Source: Anaerolineae bacterium (GTDB lineage Bacteria; Chloroflexota; Anaerolineae; Aggregatilineales; Aggregatilineaceae). From it: a stretch of DNA of 64,000 nt. A program made the position numbers and the translations under genes. The stretch is from positions 1-64,000 of the forward strand of contig JAFGNU010000039.1 of NCBI GenBank assembly GCA_016926875.1, written 5' to 3'. Numbering within the stretch: the first letter of the stretch is position 1; each line of letters starts with the position of its first letter. This document shows positions 1-9,605 of the stretch, one piece after another. The notes beneath the pieces were generated by a model, which made no database searches, had not been told where the DNA came from, and saw only the letters and a program-made list of their open reading frames with translations.

Positions 1-360
1 CGCTTTGGCGCGGCTGTCCGGCGTGTTGGTCATGTCCAGCACAAACTGCACATTCTCCAGCGCGGTCAGGCTGGGGAACAGGTTGAATGACTGGAAAATG
101 AAGCTGACCGTCTCACGGCGGAATCTGAAGCGGTTGCCTTTTTGGGTCAGGTTCAGGTCACCGCCGTTGATATGAACGGTGCCTTCAGTCGGCACGTCCA
201 GTGCGCCGATGATATTCAGCAGCGTGGTTTTGCCACTGCCCGACGGGCCGAGCACGACCACAAATTCCCCGCGATCAATATCCAGGGAAATGTCGTCAAG
301 CGCGGAAACGGTTACTGTCCCCATTTGATAGCGCTTGGAGATGTTTTTCAGATGAATCAT
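1..360 (-). CDS. ABC transporter ATP-binding protein, LolD/MacB type (partial, 3' end outside window)
   Basis: Only the first 120 codons are in the window; the gene continues past base 1. The translation starts MIHLKNISKRYQMGTVTVSA and contains an intact Walker A, GPSGSGKTT, near residues 38-46, then the Q-loop segment IFQSFNLFPSLTALENV. This is the pattern of LolD/MacB/FtsE-like ATPases that partner FtsX-type permeases in lipoprotein, antibiotic or peptide export. The ATG at 360 is preceded by a strong GAGGAGG site. The partner permease would lie to the left of the window. It is related to, but distinct from, the ATPase at 25037-25819. The ABC ATPase call is secure; the substrate is unknown. 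Confidence 0.85.
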   Translation of the reverse strand, partial: MIHLKNISKRYQMGTVTVSALDDISLDIDRGEFVVVLGPSGSGKTTLLNIIGALDVPTEGTVHINGGDLNLTQKGNRFRFRRETVSFIFQSFNLFPSLTALENVQFVLDMTNTPDSRAKA

Positions 361-765
361 TACGGCTCCTCCTCGGTGATAAGCAGTCATGAACAGCCAG
401 TAACCGGCATTTGATCTTCATGCCTCTTATCTTTTCTATACGGGATCATCAATGTACCTAGCCTCCTAATTATTAGGGGGTTGTAAAAAAACCGGTTGTT
501 CATTGTCGAAAGCCAGCTTTTGTATCGTCATAGACGATGATCATAATCGTTTGTGAAGCAAACATAAAGTGTAGATTACTGCTAAACAGGAGCTAGTTGC
601 AGCTTCTTTTGATCAATCGGTGACAATCGGCGGTCGCCAATCCAGGCTGAAAGCGCCCGGCGCATAAGTCAGCCGCAGGTTAATCACCTTTTGCCGGGTG
701 CGGGGCGGTGCGTTATAGTGGTGCCTCATCAATACGGGTTGTATCTGCGGTGGAGAACAGGCATT
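361..765. promoter_or_regulatory. Non-coding divergent intergenic region with a 13-bp palindrome
   Basis: About 400 bases separate the minus-strand ABC ATPase from the plus-strand glycosyltransferase, so promoters for both directions should lie here. The clearest element is the perfect palindrome CCTAATTATTAGG at 465-477, about 105 bp upstream of the ATPase start, a plausible repressor or activator site. No convincing gene was found in this stretch. An open frame extends upstream of 766, but its residues lack family similarity. Confidence 0.35.
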
Positions 766-1542
766 ATGAAAATCATCGTGGTGCTGCCGACCTACAACGA
801 GGCAGAAAATCTGTCGAACATGGTCGGCGCACTCCTAAACCTGCCGGTCGCTAATCTGTCGATTTTGGTGGTAGACGATAATTCGCCCGACGGCACCGGG
901 CGAATCGCTGACGAACTGGCGGCTGACACGCCCGACCGGATCGAAGTGATCCACCGGCCCGGTAAGCAGGGGCTTGGCAAGGCATATATTCACGGCTTCG
1001 GCGAGGCGCTGGCACGCGGCGCAGACGCGGTGCTCCAGATGGACTGTGATTTTTCGCATTCACCGTCCTATATTCCTGAGATGGTCAAGACTTTGGACGG
1101 GTGCAACTGCGATATTGTGATCGGCTCGCGGTATACGAAGGGCGGACGCCTGGACGAGCAGTGGGGCATCGGGCGCAAGCTGCTAAGCTGGTGGGCGAAC
1201 AGCATTTATGTCCGCCTGATCCTGCGCACTAAAGCCAAAGACGCGACCGGCGGCTTCCGGCTATGGCGCAGCGAGGTGCTGCGCGGCATCGACCTGAACC
1301 GGATTCGCTCGAACGGGTACGTGTTCCAGGTCGAAACGATCTACGTGGCTGAAAAGCTCGATTACAAGGCGGTTGAAATTCCAATCTACTTTGAAGACCG
1401 GCGTGTCGGCCAGTCCAAAATGAGCTTTAGAGTCCAGTTAGAGGCCGCGCTGCGTGTGTGGCAGGTCTGGTGGCGGCACCGGAAACTGAAGCCATCGATG
1501 CGGGCAGAACTTCCGGCCAAGGAACCCCCAAACGAGGCCTGA
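766..1542 (+). CDS. Polyprenol monophosphomannose synthase-like glycosyltransferase (GT2, Dpm1/Ppm1 family)
   Basis: This 258-residue enzyme has the hallmarks of dolichyl/polyprenyl-phosphate mannose synthases: LPTYNEAENL at residues 7-16, VDDNSPDGTG around 36-45, the metal-binding DCD of DCDFSHSP at 93-95, GSRYTKGG and GGFRLWR. Family members transfer mannose (or another hexose) from a nucleotide sugar to a lipid phosphate at the inner face of the membrane, supplying lipid-linked sugars to membrane glycosyltransferases. The frame is open from 691, but the ATG at 766 has a GGAGA site and begins the conserved fold, so it was chosen. No C-terminal membrane domain is present, so this is the short soluble form. 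It ends 22 bp before the large membrane protein and probably shares its transcript. Confidence 0.88.
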   Translation: MKIIVVLPTYNEAENLSNMVGALLNLPVANLSILVVDDNSPDGTGRIADELAADTPDRIEVIHRPGKQGLGKAYIHGFGEALARGADAVLQMDCDFSHSPSYIPEMVKTLDGCNCDIVIGSRYTKGGRLDEQWGIGRKLLSWWANSIYVRLILRTKAKDATGGFRLWRSEVLRGIDLNRIRSNGYVFQVETIYVAEKLDYKAVEIPIYFEDRRVGQSKMSFRVQLEAALRVWQVWWRHRKLKPSMRAELPAKEPPNEA

Positions 1543-1564
1543 CAACCCGATCCGGCCGAGGCTG

Positions 1565-4500
1565 ATGATGCGGAAATACCTACCGGATGTATCGATTGTG
1601 GCAGGGCTGCTGCTTCTGCCACTCTTATTGTTTGCCCCGGTCACACTTGGCGGGCGGACGCTGATTCCCGCCGACAACCTGTACCAGTACGAACCCTGGC
1701 TCAGCGCCCGCGAGGCGGTCGACGTGCCGGACGTGCCGCATAACGCGCTGCTGTCCGACCTGGTGCTGGAAAACTACCAGTGGAAATCGTTCATCCGGCA
1801 GAGCATCAGCGCGGGCACTATCCCCCTCTGGCAGCCGGATCAATTCGCCGGGTCGCCTTTCCTGGCAGCGGGCCAGCATTCCGCCCTGTACCCCTTCAGC
1901 CTGATCTACTACATACTGCCGTTGGCCCGCGCTTACGGCTGGTTTACCGTCAGCCAGTTGTGGCTGGCGGGCGCGCTGATGTACCTGTTCGCGCGCGGTA
2001 TCGGCCTGCGGCGCATCGGCGGTGCGGTGGCAGGCGTGGTCTACCAGCTCAGCGCCTTTTTTATCGTCAGCGTGGTTTTCCCGATGATGATCGCGGGCGC
2101 GGCGTGGCTGCCGCTGCTGCTGCTCATGATCGAATTCATCCTTCAGCGTCGTCCCCTGCGCGGTGACCGCCCGGCCACTGTGCCCTGGATCGCGGTGGGC
2201 GCCATCGCGTTGATGATGAACATCTTCGCCGGGCACATCGAGATCACCTATTACACCCTGATCGTGATGGCCTACTACGCCGCAGCGCGCCTGATCTGGT
2301 TGTGGTGGCCGGAGCGTGCGAATTGGCGGCGGCTGGTGCGCCCGGCTTCGTCGCTGCTGGTCATGGTGCTGCTGGGGTTGGGACTTGGCGCGGCGCAGTT
2401 TATCCCGCTCTACGAACTGGGCACGCGCAATTTCCGCGAAGAAGCCGCCGATCTTGCCACCGTGCGCGGCTACGCCCTGCCCGCCCGGCACGTGCTCAAG
2501 TTTCTGGTGCCCAATGTCTACGGCAATCCCGCGCATCACGATTACGTGGACGTCTTCGAGTGGGAAAGCGTCCGGCACGACTGGCAGCGCCCGCGTGACG
2601 ACGGCAGCGGCAACTATGACCGCGTGACCAATACCGATTTTGGCATCAAAAACTATGTCGAGGGTGGGACCTACATGGGCCTGCTGGTGATGGTCCTGGC
2701 CGGGGTAGGGCTGGCTGCCCGGCGAAAGCATGAATCGCCCAACCGCCAGCCGCCGGTCCGCGCTGTCCTGACGCTGCTGGCGCTCATCTCGCTGACGTTT
2801 GCCTTTGGGCTGCCAACCTATGCGCTCCTGTATTACGCCTTCCCCAACCTGAACCAGCTTCATACGCCGTTTCGCTGGGTGTGGCCGCTGACGTTCTGCG
2901 TGGCGGCGCTGGCAGGGTTCGGCGCGGACGCCCTGAGCCGTGCCCGGCACGAAGAAAAACACGGGCGAACCTACTGGCAGGTAGAAGCAGTGCGCCGCGA
3001 TCCGGTGTTCCGGCTGGCGCGCTGGCTGGGCTGGGCGCTGATCGGGACCGGCGCAGCGATCCTGGTCGGGTTACTGGTCAGCCGGGCCGCGTATGGGACA
3101 TTTGAGCCGCTGGTCGAGCGCGTGTTCGATCACCTGGCCGGGGCGAACCGGGCTTTCCCCGATGCCCGCGCCTTTTACAGCTACCAGTTTTGGAATGTGT
3201 TGTACCTGGGCCTGTTCACGCTGGCTGCCGGGATCGTGATCCGGGTGAGCCGCTGCCCGATCTACCTGCCCAAACGCCTGGGGGGTGGACCGGTCTGGCA
3301 CGTGCTGGCGGTGGGCGTGGTCGCGCTGGATTTGATGGTCGCAGGCTGGGATTTTTACCCGTCCGCCGATCCCGCCTGGCTGGACTATACGCCTGATGCA
3401 ATAGCCTGGTTAAAAGCGAAACAATCCGAGGGCGAGGTGTTCCGCTATACCACCTACAACTGGGGCGAGAATCCACTGCACGCTAACAGCACGTGGTCCT
3501 ACAACCTGAACGACGCGCGCGGTTATGACAGCATGATCCCCAAGCAGTACGCCGATTATATGGGATTGATCGCGCCGCAGGGCGGCCTGCTGCACAACCG
3601 CATCGACCCGGTATGGTATGACAACCCGGATGCGCTGGCGTCACCGCTGCTGGACCTGCTGAATGTGTGCTACGTGGTCACGGACTGGTTGATCGAGGAC
3701 GCCGGGGCGCTTGGTTACGTGGAAGTCTACCAGGACGACGCGGTGCGCATCTACGAGAACACCGATGCGTTGCCGCGTGCCTATACGCTGCCGTACTACG
3801 ACCTGACCGAAGCCATGTGCGGCGCGGTGCCGGACTCGTTCGCTGCGATCATCACCAGTCCAGACTTCAAGGCCGATCCGCGCCGGGTGGTGATCGAAAG
3901 CTTCCCCGACGCCGACGACTGCGAACTGGTCTATAACTGGCCGGGGCCGGAGCACGAAGCCGACCCGCTGCCCACGCACATCACCAATTACGGCTCAATC
4001 GAGGTGCGCGTTAACCCCGACGTGGACGAGGATTCCTGGCTGGTGCTGGCCGACAGCTATTATCCCGGCTGGAAGGCGTTTGTCCGCCCGCTGGGCGCGG
4101 ACGACGATGAAGAACAAGAAGTTGACATCCACCTGGTGAACGGCAACTTCCGGGGTGTGCGCCTGGACCCGGGCGCGTGGACGGTGCGCTTCCGCTACAG
4201 TCCCAAGAGCTTCCAGGTGGGCGCGTTTGGCTCGTTCCTGAGCGGGATGCTGATCATCTTTATGCTGATGCTGTGGCTGTGGCGGCGGCTGTACCGTGAA
4301 AACGCAGATGACGAAGCCGCCGACAGCGCCAAACGCATCGCCAAAAACAGTCTGGCCCCGATTGTGCTCAATCTGTTCAACCGGGGGATCGACTTCGCCT
4401 TTGCGTTTATCATGCTGCGCATCCTCGGCCCGGCGGACGCAGGCATCTACTACTATGCTATCGTCGTGTTCGGCTGGTTCGACATCCTGACCAACTTCGG

Positions 4501-5815
4501 CCTGAACACGCTGCTGATGCGCGAAGTTGCCCGCGACCGTAACTCCGCCGGGCGCTACCTGTTCAACAGCACGGCGCTGCGGCTGGGGCTGGCGGCGGTC
4601 GGCGTGCCGCTGCTGATCGTCTTCCTGGTGATCCGGCAGGCGAGCGTTGATCCGGCGCTGGAACCCTACGCCGTCGCGTCGATTGTGCTGCTCTATGCGA
4701 GCCTGCTGCCGAGCAGCATCAGCACCGGCCTGACTGCGCTGTTTTACGCCTTCGAAAAGGCCGAATACCCCGCTGCGATCACAACCGTCAGCACCATCAT
4801 CAAAGTCGTGTTGGGGCTGGGTACGCTGCTGCTCGGCTGGGGGGTGGTCGGGCTGGCGGGCGGCGCGATCCTCACCAACTTGGTGACGCTGGCGGTGCTG
4901 GCCTGGCTGGCGCGCCCGCTGATCAGCGGTTTCTGGCAGCCGCTCGACCGCCTGCTGATTCGGCACATGCTGGGCGAAAGCTGGCCGCTGATGATCAATC
5001 ACCTGCTGGCGACGGTCTTTTTTAAGATCGACGTGGTGCTGATGGAAGCGATCAACGGCCATACGGTTGTGGGCCAGTATTCCACCGCCTACAAATGGCT
5101 CGATGCGCTGAACATCATCCCGGCGTTTCTGACGATGGCGCTGCTGCCGGTCATGGCGCGGCAGGCGCACAACGACCGCCCCGGCTTGCGGCGCAACTAC
5201 ACGCTGGCGGTCAAGCTGCTGGTGATGGTCGCGCTGCCGGTTGCAGTAATGACTACTTTCATCGCGGAACCGTTGATCCGCGTCTTAGGCGGCGAAGAAT
5301 ACCTGCCGGTGGGCGGGATTGCGCTGCAACTGATGATCTGGAGCATCCCGATTGGCTGGATCAACAGCGTAACAAACTACGTGATCGTGGCGCTGGACCG
5401 CCAGCGCACGTTGATATACGCTTTCATTAGCGGGGTGGTGTTTAATATCGCCACCAACCTGGTTTTCCTGCCGCTGTACAGCTACCGCGCCGCCGCGATC
5501 ATCACCATCTTTTCGGAAGGCGTGTTGTTTATCGCGTTCTACTGGATCATCCGCCAGGAGATCGGCGGGATGGGCTGGCGCTACGCGTTATGGCGCCCGG
5601 TGATGGGCATGTTGGTGCTGTTGGGGGTGACAATACTGCTGTGGCAGGTTGCGCCGCTGGCAGGGCTGCTGATCTCGCCTGTGATCTACGGCATTACGCT
5701 GCTGGCGCTGCGTCCCTTCAAGCCGGACGAGATCGAGCGGATCGCGCCGCTGCTGCCCGGACGCATGCGGCAGCGGATTCTGCCGCCAGACGTGCCGGTG
5801 CGAAGTGAACTTTAG
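1565..5815 (+). CDS. YfhO-like membrane protein fused to a Wzx/MATE-like polysaccharide flippase
   Basis: This 1416-residue polytopic protein has two parts. Residues 1 to about 900 resemble the YfhO family: many N-terminal membrane segments and a large extracytoplasmic region (about residues 600-880) with features such as WLVLADSYYPGWKA that recur in this family. YfhO proteins are linked to glycosylation of cell-wall polymers. After a short charged linker (DDEAADSAKR, near 910-918) a second module begins, NSLAPIVLNLFNRG, followed by about 12-14 membrane helices typical of Wzx/MurJ-like flippases that turn lipid-linked sugars across the membrane. The two modules are usually separate genes, so the fusion may couple lipid-linked sugar flipping with transfer. 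The mannosyl-phosphate-lipid synthase just upstream supports this. Two adjacent ATGs exist at 1565 and 1568. The frame is uninterrupted, so the fusion is not an artefact of my reading. Confidence 0.85.
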   Translation: MMRKYLPDVSIVAGLLLLPLLLFAPVTLGGRTLIPADNLYQYEPWLSAREAVDVPDVPHNALLSDLVLENYQWKSFIRQSISAGTIPLWQPDQFAGSPFLAAGQHSALYPFSLIYYILPLARAYGWFTVSQLWLAGALMYLFARGIGLRRIGGAVAGVVYQLSAFFIVSVVFPMMIAGAAWLPLLLLMIEFILQRRPLRGDRPATVPWIAVGAIALMMNIFAGHIEITYYTLIVMAYYAAARLIWLWWPERANWRRLVRPASSLLVMVLLGLGLGAAQFIPLYELGTRNFREEAADLATVRGYALPARHVLKFLVPNVYGNPAHHDYVDVFEWESVRHDWQRPRDDGSGNYDRVTNTDFGIKNYVEGGTYMGLLVMVLAGVGLAARRKHESPNRQPPVRAVLTLLALISLTFAFGLPTYALLYYAFPNLNQLHTPFRWVWPLTFCVAALAGFGADALSRARHEEKHGRTYWQVEAVRRDPVFRLARWLGWALIGTGAAILVGLLVSRAAYGTFEPLVERVFDHLAGANRAFPDARAFYSYQFWNVLYLGLFTLAAGIVIRVSRCPIYLPKRLGGGPVWHVLAVGVVALDLMVAGWDFYPSADPAWLDYTPDAIAWLKAKQSEGEVFRYTTYNWGENPLHANSTWSYNLNDARGYDSMIPKQYADYMGLIAPQGGLLHNRIDPVWYDNPDALASPLLDLLNVCYVVTDWLIEDAGALGYVEVYQDDAVRIYENTDALPRAYTLPYYDLTEAMCGAVPDSFAAIITSPDFKADPRRVVIESFPDADDCELVYNWPGPEHEADPLPTHITNYGSIEVRVNPDVDEDSWLVLADSYYPGWKAFVRPLGADDDEEQEVDIHLVNGNFRGVRLDPGAWTVRFRYSPKSFQVGAFGSFLSGMLIIFMLMLWLWRRLYRENADDEAADSAKRIAKNSLAPIVLNLFNRGIDFAFAFIMLRILGPADAGIYYYAIVVFGWFDILTNFGLNTLLMREVARDRNSAGRYLFNSTALRLGLAAVGVPLLIVFLVIRQASVDPALEPYAVASIVLLYASLLPSSISTGLTALFYAFEKAEYPAAITTVSTIIKVVLGLGTLLLGWGVVGLAGGAILTNLVTLAVLAWLARPLISGFWQPLDRLLIRHMLGESWPLMINHLLATVFFKIDVVLMEAINGHTVVGQYSTAYKWLDALNIIPAFLTMALLPVMARQAHNDRPGLRRNYTLAVKLLVMVALPVAVMTTFIAEPLIRVLGGEEYLPVGGIALQLMIWSIPIGWINSVTNYVIVALDRQRTLIYAFISGVVFNIATNLVFLPLYSYRAAAIITIFSEGVLFIAFYWIIRQEIGGMGWRYALWRPVMGMLVLLGVTILLWQVAPLAGLLISPVIYGITLLALRPFKPDEIERIAPLLPGRMRQRILPPDVPVRSEL

Positions 5816-5955
5816 GATAAGTGTCAGATTTGTGCGCGCGGCGTGACGTGATACACTACCAACAATATTTAAACCTCATGGTACAATGATCCTGGAACAG
5901 ACATGCTGGCCCAATTTCTGCTATGCTCTGATCGTCTGGTTTGAAAGTGACAAAC

Positions 5956-6852
5956 ATGACCGACTTCAACCCGCGCACCGACCGCGATATTTTGACCAAA
6001 CAAGCCTACGCTACCGATGAACATCTGGCCCTTCGCTACCGGACTCATGAATTATACAGCCAGCCGAAAATCGATTTTCACAAATGGGTGATCGAGTGCC
6101 TGACCTGGCGTGGTGACGAATGGGTGCTTGACGTTGGAGCAGGACCGGGTAGTTATGGCAGTTATTTTGAGCTGGTGCAGGAACACGCACCACGCGGGCG
6201 TCACGCCGCCGGGGACCTGTCGTTCAGCATGGCGCAAAAGGCGCGGCAGCACCCACACGCGGGCCACATGTTTGTGCTGGCAATGGATGTGCAGGCGTTA
6301 CCATTCCCAGATGACACGTTCGACGTCGTGTTGGCAAACCACATGCTGCACCACGTGCCGGACGTCGAACAGGCGCTCACCGAGATTCGGCGGGTGCTGC
6401 GTCCCAGCGGGTGCCTGGTTGCAGCCTCGAACAGCCAGGACACCATGCCCGAATTTGATACACTGGCCCGGCGAACTTGCACGCTGCTCGGTTCTCCCAA
6501 GCAGTTTAAAACCCCACCCGATTCGTTCACGCTAGAAAACGGGACCGTGTTATTAGGGCGCCACTTCAGGGCGGTGGCCCGCCACGACCTGCCCAGCGCG
6601 CTGCATTTCCCAGAAGTCGAGCCGGTGCTCGCCTACCTGAACAGCGTGCGTGCCATCCGCGAGCCGCAGCTTCCCGAAGAAATCTCGTGGGCCGATTTTA
6701 TGGATACTATGGAAAAGCAAATCCTGCGCCTGATCCGTCACTTTGGCGAATTGCAGGTTCACAAGCTGACCGGCGTGCTGGTGGCTACCGACGGCGGCGG
6801 GTTTGCGGCGGACTACTTGCGCTTGTTAAATGGGTCCAATTCCAACGTGTGA
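5956..6852 (+). CDS. Class I SAM-dependent methyltransferase
   Basis: The 298-residue protein has SAM-binding motif I, VLDVGAGPGSYG, at about residues 58-69, and the later motif LANHMLHHVPDVEQALTEI, followed by RRVLRPSGCLVAAS, typical of Methyltransf_11/25-type enzymes of the UbiE/BioC group. The substrate cannot be read from the sequence. The frame is open from a TTG at 5941, but the ATG at 5956 is the more likely start. It lies 140 bp after the flippase fusion and may be independently transcribed. Confidence 0.85.
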   Translation: MTDFNPRTDRDILTKQAYATDEHLALRYRTHELYSQPKIDFHKWVIECLTWRGDEWVLDVGAGPGSYGSYFELVQEHAPRGRHAAGDLSFSMAQKARQHPHAGHMFVLAMDVQALPFPDDTFDVVLANHMLHHVPDVEQALTEIRRVLRPSGCLVAASNSQDTMPEFDTLARRTCTLLGSPKQFKTPPDSFTLENGTVLLGRHFRAVARHDLPSALHFPEVEPVLAYLNSVRAIREPQLPEEISWADFMDTMEKQILRLIRHFGELQVHKLTGVLVATDGGGFAADYLRLLNGSNSNV

Positions 6853-7329
6853 CAAGCTTACTGCGTGTATACAATGGGTGATGGTTTTGTTACAACCTGC
6901 CGTTGGGAAACCGGTGGTTGTCGTGTGCTGCTGTACCAGTTTTTTACTTTACAGCCTGGATGAAGCGTGGTATAACCGTACTCGAACCTGCCGTGCGCGT
7001 GATCCGCACAAGGTTTTGAGCCAACACCCAAACATAGGGCATCCTCGTCTGCGCGTCTACGCATTAGGACTCGCTCCAAAGCGAAAGCGCCAGGTAGATG
7101 ACCCACCTGCGAAAGCAGGTTCAAAACGTAGCGGCACACGGCATGGCGGGGCGGTATTATCCAGCGCCCTTGCTGATCAGCAGGGCGTTTTTTCTTGGCA
7201 TTTCCCCCCTGGTTACCACTAATCCGGCAACAACTACCTTGATTCCGGGTTCGCAACTCGCTATACTGAACTCTGCCCTTTGCCAACCACAAACTTAACG
7301 ATCAAAAACAATCAGGAAATCCGTACGTT
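6853..7329 (+). ncRNA. Non-coding stretch; possible structured RNA (about 6955-7190) ending in a terminator
   Basis: No credible protein gene is seen. Between about 6955 and 7190 there are several potential stems: GTGCG/CGCAC at about 6993-7009; ACCTGC-GAAA-GCAGGT at 7105-7120 with a GNRA tetraloop; and a long-range pair TGCCGTG (6989-6995) with CACGGCA (7137-7143). They are followed by a strong terminator. A small RNA or a leader RNA of the MBL gene is possible. I could not match it to a known family such as 6S, SRP, tmRNA, RNase P or a common riboswitch. Confidence 0.25.
7165..7193 (+). terminator. Rho-independent terminator
   Basis: An inverted repeat CGCCCTTGCTGA / TCAGCAGGGCG (one bulged base) is followed immediately by TTTTTTC. 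It ends whatever is transcribed from the left, either the methyltransferase transcript or a small RNA. Confidence 0.8.
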
Positions 7330-8175
7330 ATGCAGCGAGAACGTGTCGCAGATGACATCTATGTGTTTACAAGCACGCTCTATGCCCAGGTTACAGCTGG
7401 CGCCGTCATCACTTCTGATGGCGCGATTCTGATCGATACACTTGTTTTCCCCGAAGAAGCACGCGCCATCAAGAATTTTTTAGAAACCCGCCTCAACTGC
7501 CCGATACGCTACGTGATCAACACCCACTACCACGCCGATCACACGTATGGAACGTGCTTTTTTGAGAACGCCCAGGTTGTTGCCCATGCGCTTTGTTATG
7601 ACCTGCTGGCGACACGCGGTCAGGAAGGTCTGCGCCAGGCACAGCAGAGCGCGTATGAGTTGCGCGAGATACAGGTCGTGCTGCCGCATATGGTCTTCGA
7701 AAGCGGGACGATGAGCGTTCACCTGGGCAATAAAACCGTTGAACTGAGGCATTCACCCGGCCACAGCCCTGACTCAATCGTCTGCCTGGTGAAGGAAGAC
7801 CAGGTGTTGTTTGCTGCCGATACGCTGATGCCGGTACCGTACTTCGTAGACGGGAGCTACGATGACTTTATCGCCAGTCTCAACGCGCTGAAGAACGGCG
7901 GCTTTGAAAACGTGGTACAGGGGCATGGCGAAGTGGTGCTGCGGGGAGAGATCGAGCGCAAGATTCAGAGCGATCTGGACTATCTGGCGGCTGTTCGTAA
8001 GTATGCTGAGCAGACGTTCTACGAACACCAATCCGCTGACGCCCTGGCCGACATCAGCATCGAAAGCTGTGGCAAAAGCCGGATTCCCCTCAACGGCCTG
8101 GTGCAAGATTTGCATTACGCTAACCTGCACGCGCTCTATCAGCAGTTTGAAGCACAACGGGGAGAAACACCCTGA
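7330..8175 (+). CDS. MBL-fold metallo-hydrolase
   Basis: The 281-residue protein has the metallo-beta-lactamase motif THYHADHT, with His66, His68, Asp70 and His71 as predicted zinc ligands, then GHSPDS and the later QGHGEVV. These form the dinuclear metal centre of glyoxalase II/lactonase/beta-lactamase-like hydrolases. The reaction is not identifiable, and no fused domain or signal peptide is seen. The ATG at 7330 follows AGGAAA with suitable spacing. It is a stand-alone gene after a terminator and 134 bp before the glycosidase gene. Confidence 0.85.
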   Translation: MQRERVADDIYVFTSTLYAQVTAGAVITSDGAILIDTLVFPEEARAIKNFLETRLNCPIRYVINTHYHADHTYGTCFFENAQVVAHALCYDLLATRGQEGLRQAQQSAYELREIQVVLPHMVFESGTMSVHLGNKTVELRHSPGHSPDSIVCLVKEDQVLFAADTLMPVPYFVDGSYDDFIASLNALKNGGFENVVQGHGEVVLRGEIERKIQSDLDYLAAVRKYAEQTFYEHQSADALADISIESCGKSRIPLNGLVQDLHYANLHALYQQFEAQRGETP

Positions 8176-8309
8176 ATCTCTCCCGGCGTATCCAGACCAG
8201 GCAGCAGCCACCCGGCCAACTGCCCTGCCGCAGTCACTCTACTGGCCCAAACTAAAGCCGCGTTTTATGTGTTCGTGACAGCCACAGTTGAATGGTTGGA
8301 GAGAAATCG

Positions 8310-9599
8310 ATGAAAGTAGCAGTTATCGGAGGCGGGTCCACGTACACGCCGGAGTTGATCAACGGATTCCTGGATCGAACCGCGTCGTTTCCGCTGACCG
8401 AGTTATGGCTGATGGATATTGCCCCGGAACAGTTGGGCATCGTCGGCGGCTTCGCGCAGCGCATGGTTGCCGCCAGAGGGAACCCGTTCCAGGTCCATTT
8501 GACCACCGATCAGCGCGAAGCCGTTCAGGGTGCGCGGTATGTGATCACCCAACTGCGCGTAGGCATGATGCAGGCGCGGCGCGAGGATGAATACCTGGGC
8601 AAGCGCCACGGCCTGATCGGGCAGGAAACAACCGGCATCGGCGGCATGTCAAAGGCGCTGCGTACTATCCCGGTGATCCTCGACATTGCGAACGACGTCC
8701 GCGATCTGGCGCCGGATGCGCTGTTGGTCAGCTTCACCAACCCGGCGGGACTGATCGCGCAGGCAGTCAGCCAGCAGGTCCCGGATGTGCCGGTGGTCGG
8801 CGTGTGCAACGGGCCATTCCATACCAAGATGCAGATCGTGGCGAACCTGAACCAATACCGGGATCTCGCCATCGATCCCGATCAGGCGCAGCTTGACGCG
8901 TTGGGACTCAATCACCTGTCGTGGTTTCGAGGATTAACCGCCAACGGTCAGGATGTGTGGCCGGAGGTGATCGGCCTGTACGTGAACGAAGCGCCCGATC
9001 CCCGCTGGGATGCCCGGACAATTGAAGCGCTGGGCATGATCCCAAACGGGTACTTTGAATATTATTACTATACCAGCCGTAAGCTGGCGCTTCAGGATCA
9101 ATGGCCCCCCTCGCGTGCCGAAGAAGTGATGGCGATTGAAAAGGAACTGCTGGCCCAGTATGCCGAACCGGACCGCACCGAACCGCCCGCAGGCTTGATG
9201 CAGCGCGGCGGGGCGTTCTATTCGACGGTCGCCACACAACTGCTCAACGCTCACTATAACGACCTGGGCGAGACACACGTCGTAAACGTCCGGCACAACG
9301 GCGCGGTGCCCGGCTGGCCTGCCGATTGGGTGCTGGAAATGCCCTGCCGTGTTGATGCCGCCGGTGTGCACCCGCTGCCCGCCGAACCCCTGCCGTCGGT
9401 GTGTTACGGGCTGCTGGCGGCGGTCAAAGCCTACGAACTGCTGACCGTCGAAGCAGCGATCAAAGGCGATCGGCGCGCTGCCTACCAGGCGCTGCTGGTT
9501 CATCCCCTGGGGCCGCAGGCCGACCAGATTCAGACCGTGCTGGACGACATGCTGACAACGCACAAAGCTCACCTGCCGCTGTTTTGGCCTGAGGGATAA
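8310..9599 (+). CDS. Family 4 glycoside hydrolase (6-phospho-beta-glucosidase-like, NAD-dependent)
   Basis: The 429-residue protein begins with the GH4 NAD-binding signature VAVIGGGSTYTPELINGF. It also has SFTNPAG, VCNGPF (Cys166) and GLNHLSWF (His202), the Cys/His pair that binds the catalytic divalent metal in this family. GH4 enzymes cleave glycosides by an NAD-dependent redox-elimination route; members with this start are mostly 6-phospho-beta-glucosidases, but no PTS gene is nearby, so a non-phosphorylated substrate is possible. The ATG at 8310 follows GGAGAG. It lies 6 bp upstream of a BadF-type kinase, suggesting one operon in which the freed sugar is phosphorylated. Confidence 0.9.
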   Translation: MKVAVIGGGSTYTPELINGFLDRTASFPLTELWLMDIAPEQLGIVGGFAQRMVAARGNPFQVHLTTDQREAVQGARYVITQLRVGMMQARREDEYLGKRHGLIGQETTGIGGMSKALRTIPVILDIANDVRDLAPDALLVSFTNPAGLIAQAVSQQVPDVPVVGVCNGPFHTKMQIVANLNQYRDLAIDPDQAQLDALGLNHLSWFRGLTANGQDVWPEVIGLYVNEAPDPRWDARTIEALGMIPNGYFEYYYYTSRKLALQDQWPPSRAEEVMAIEKELLAQYAEPDRTEPPAGLMQRGGAFYSTVATQLLNAHYNDLGETHVVNVRHNGAVPGWPADWVLEMPCRVDAAGVHPLPAEPLPSVCYGLLAAVKAYELLTVEAAIKGDRRAAYQALLVHPLGPQADQIQTVLDDMLTTHKAHLPLFWPEG

Positions 9600-9605
9600 G
9601 CCGGG

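Noticed and set aside
6955-7193. tRNA, tmRNA, SRP RNA or RNase P RNA in the non-coding stretch
   Set aside because: None of the conserved cores (CCA-acceptor/T-loop, tmRNA ends, SRP tetraloop domain, RNase P motifs) could be found.
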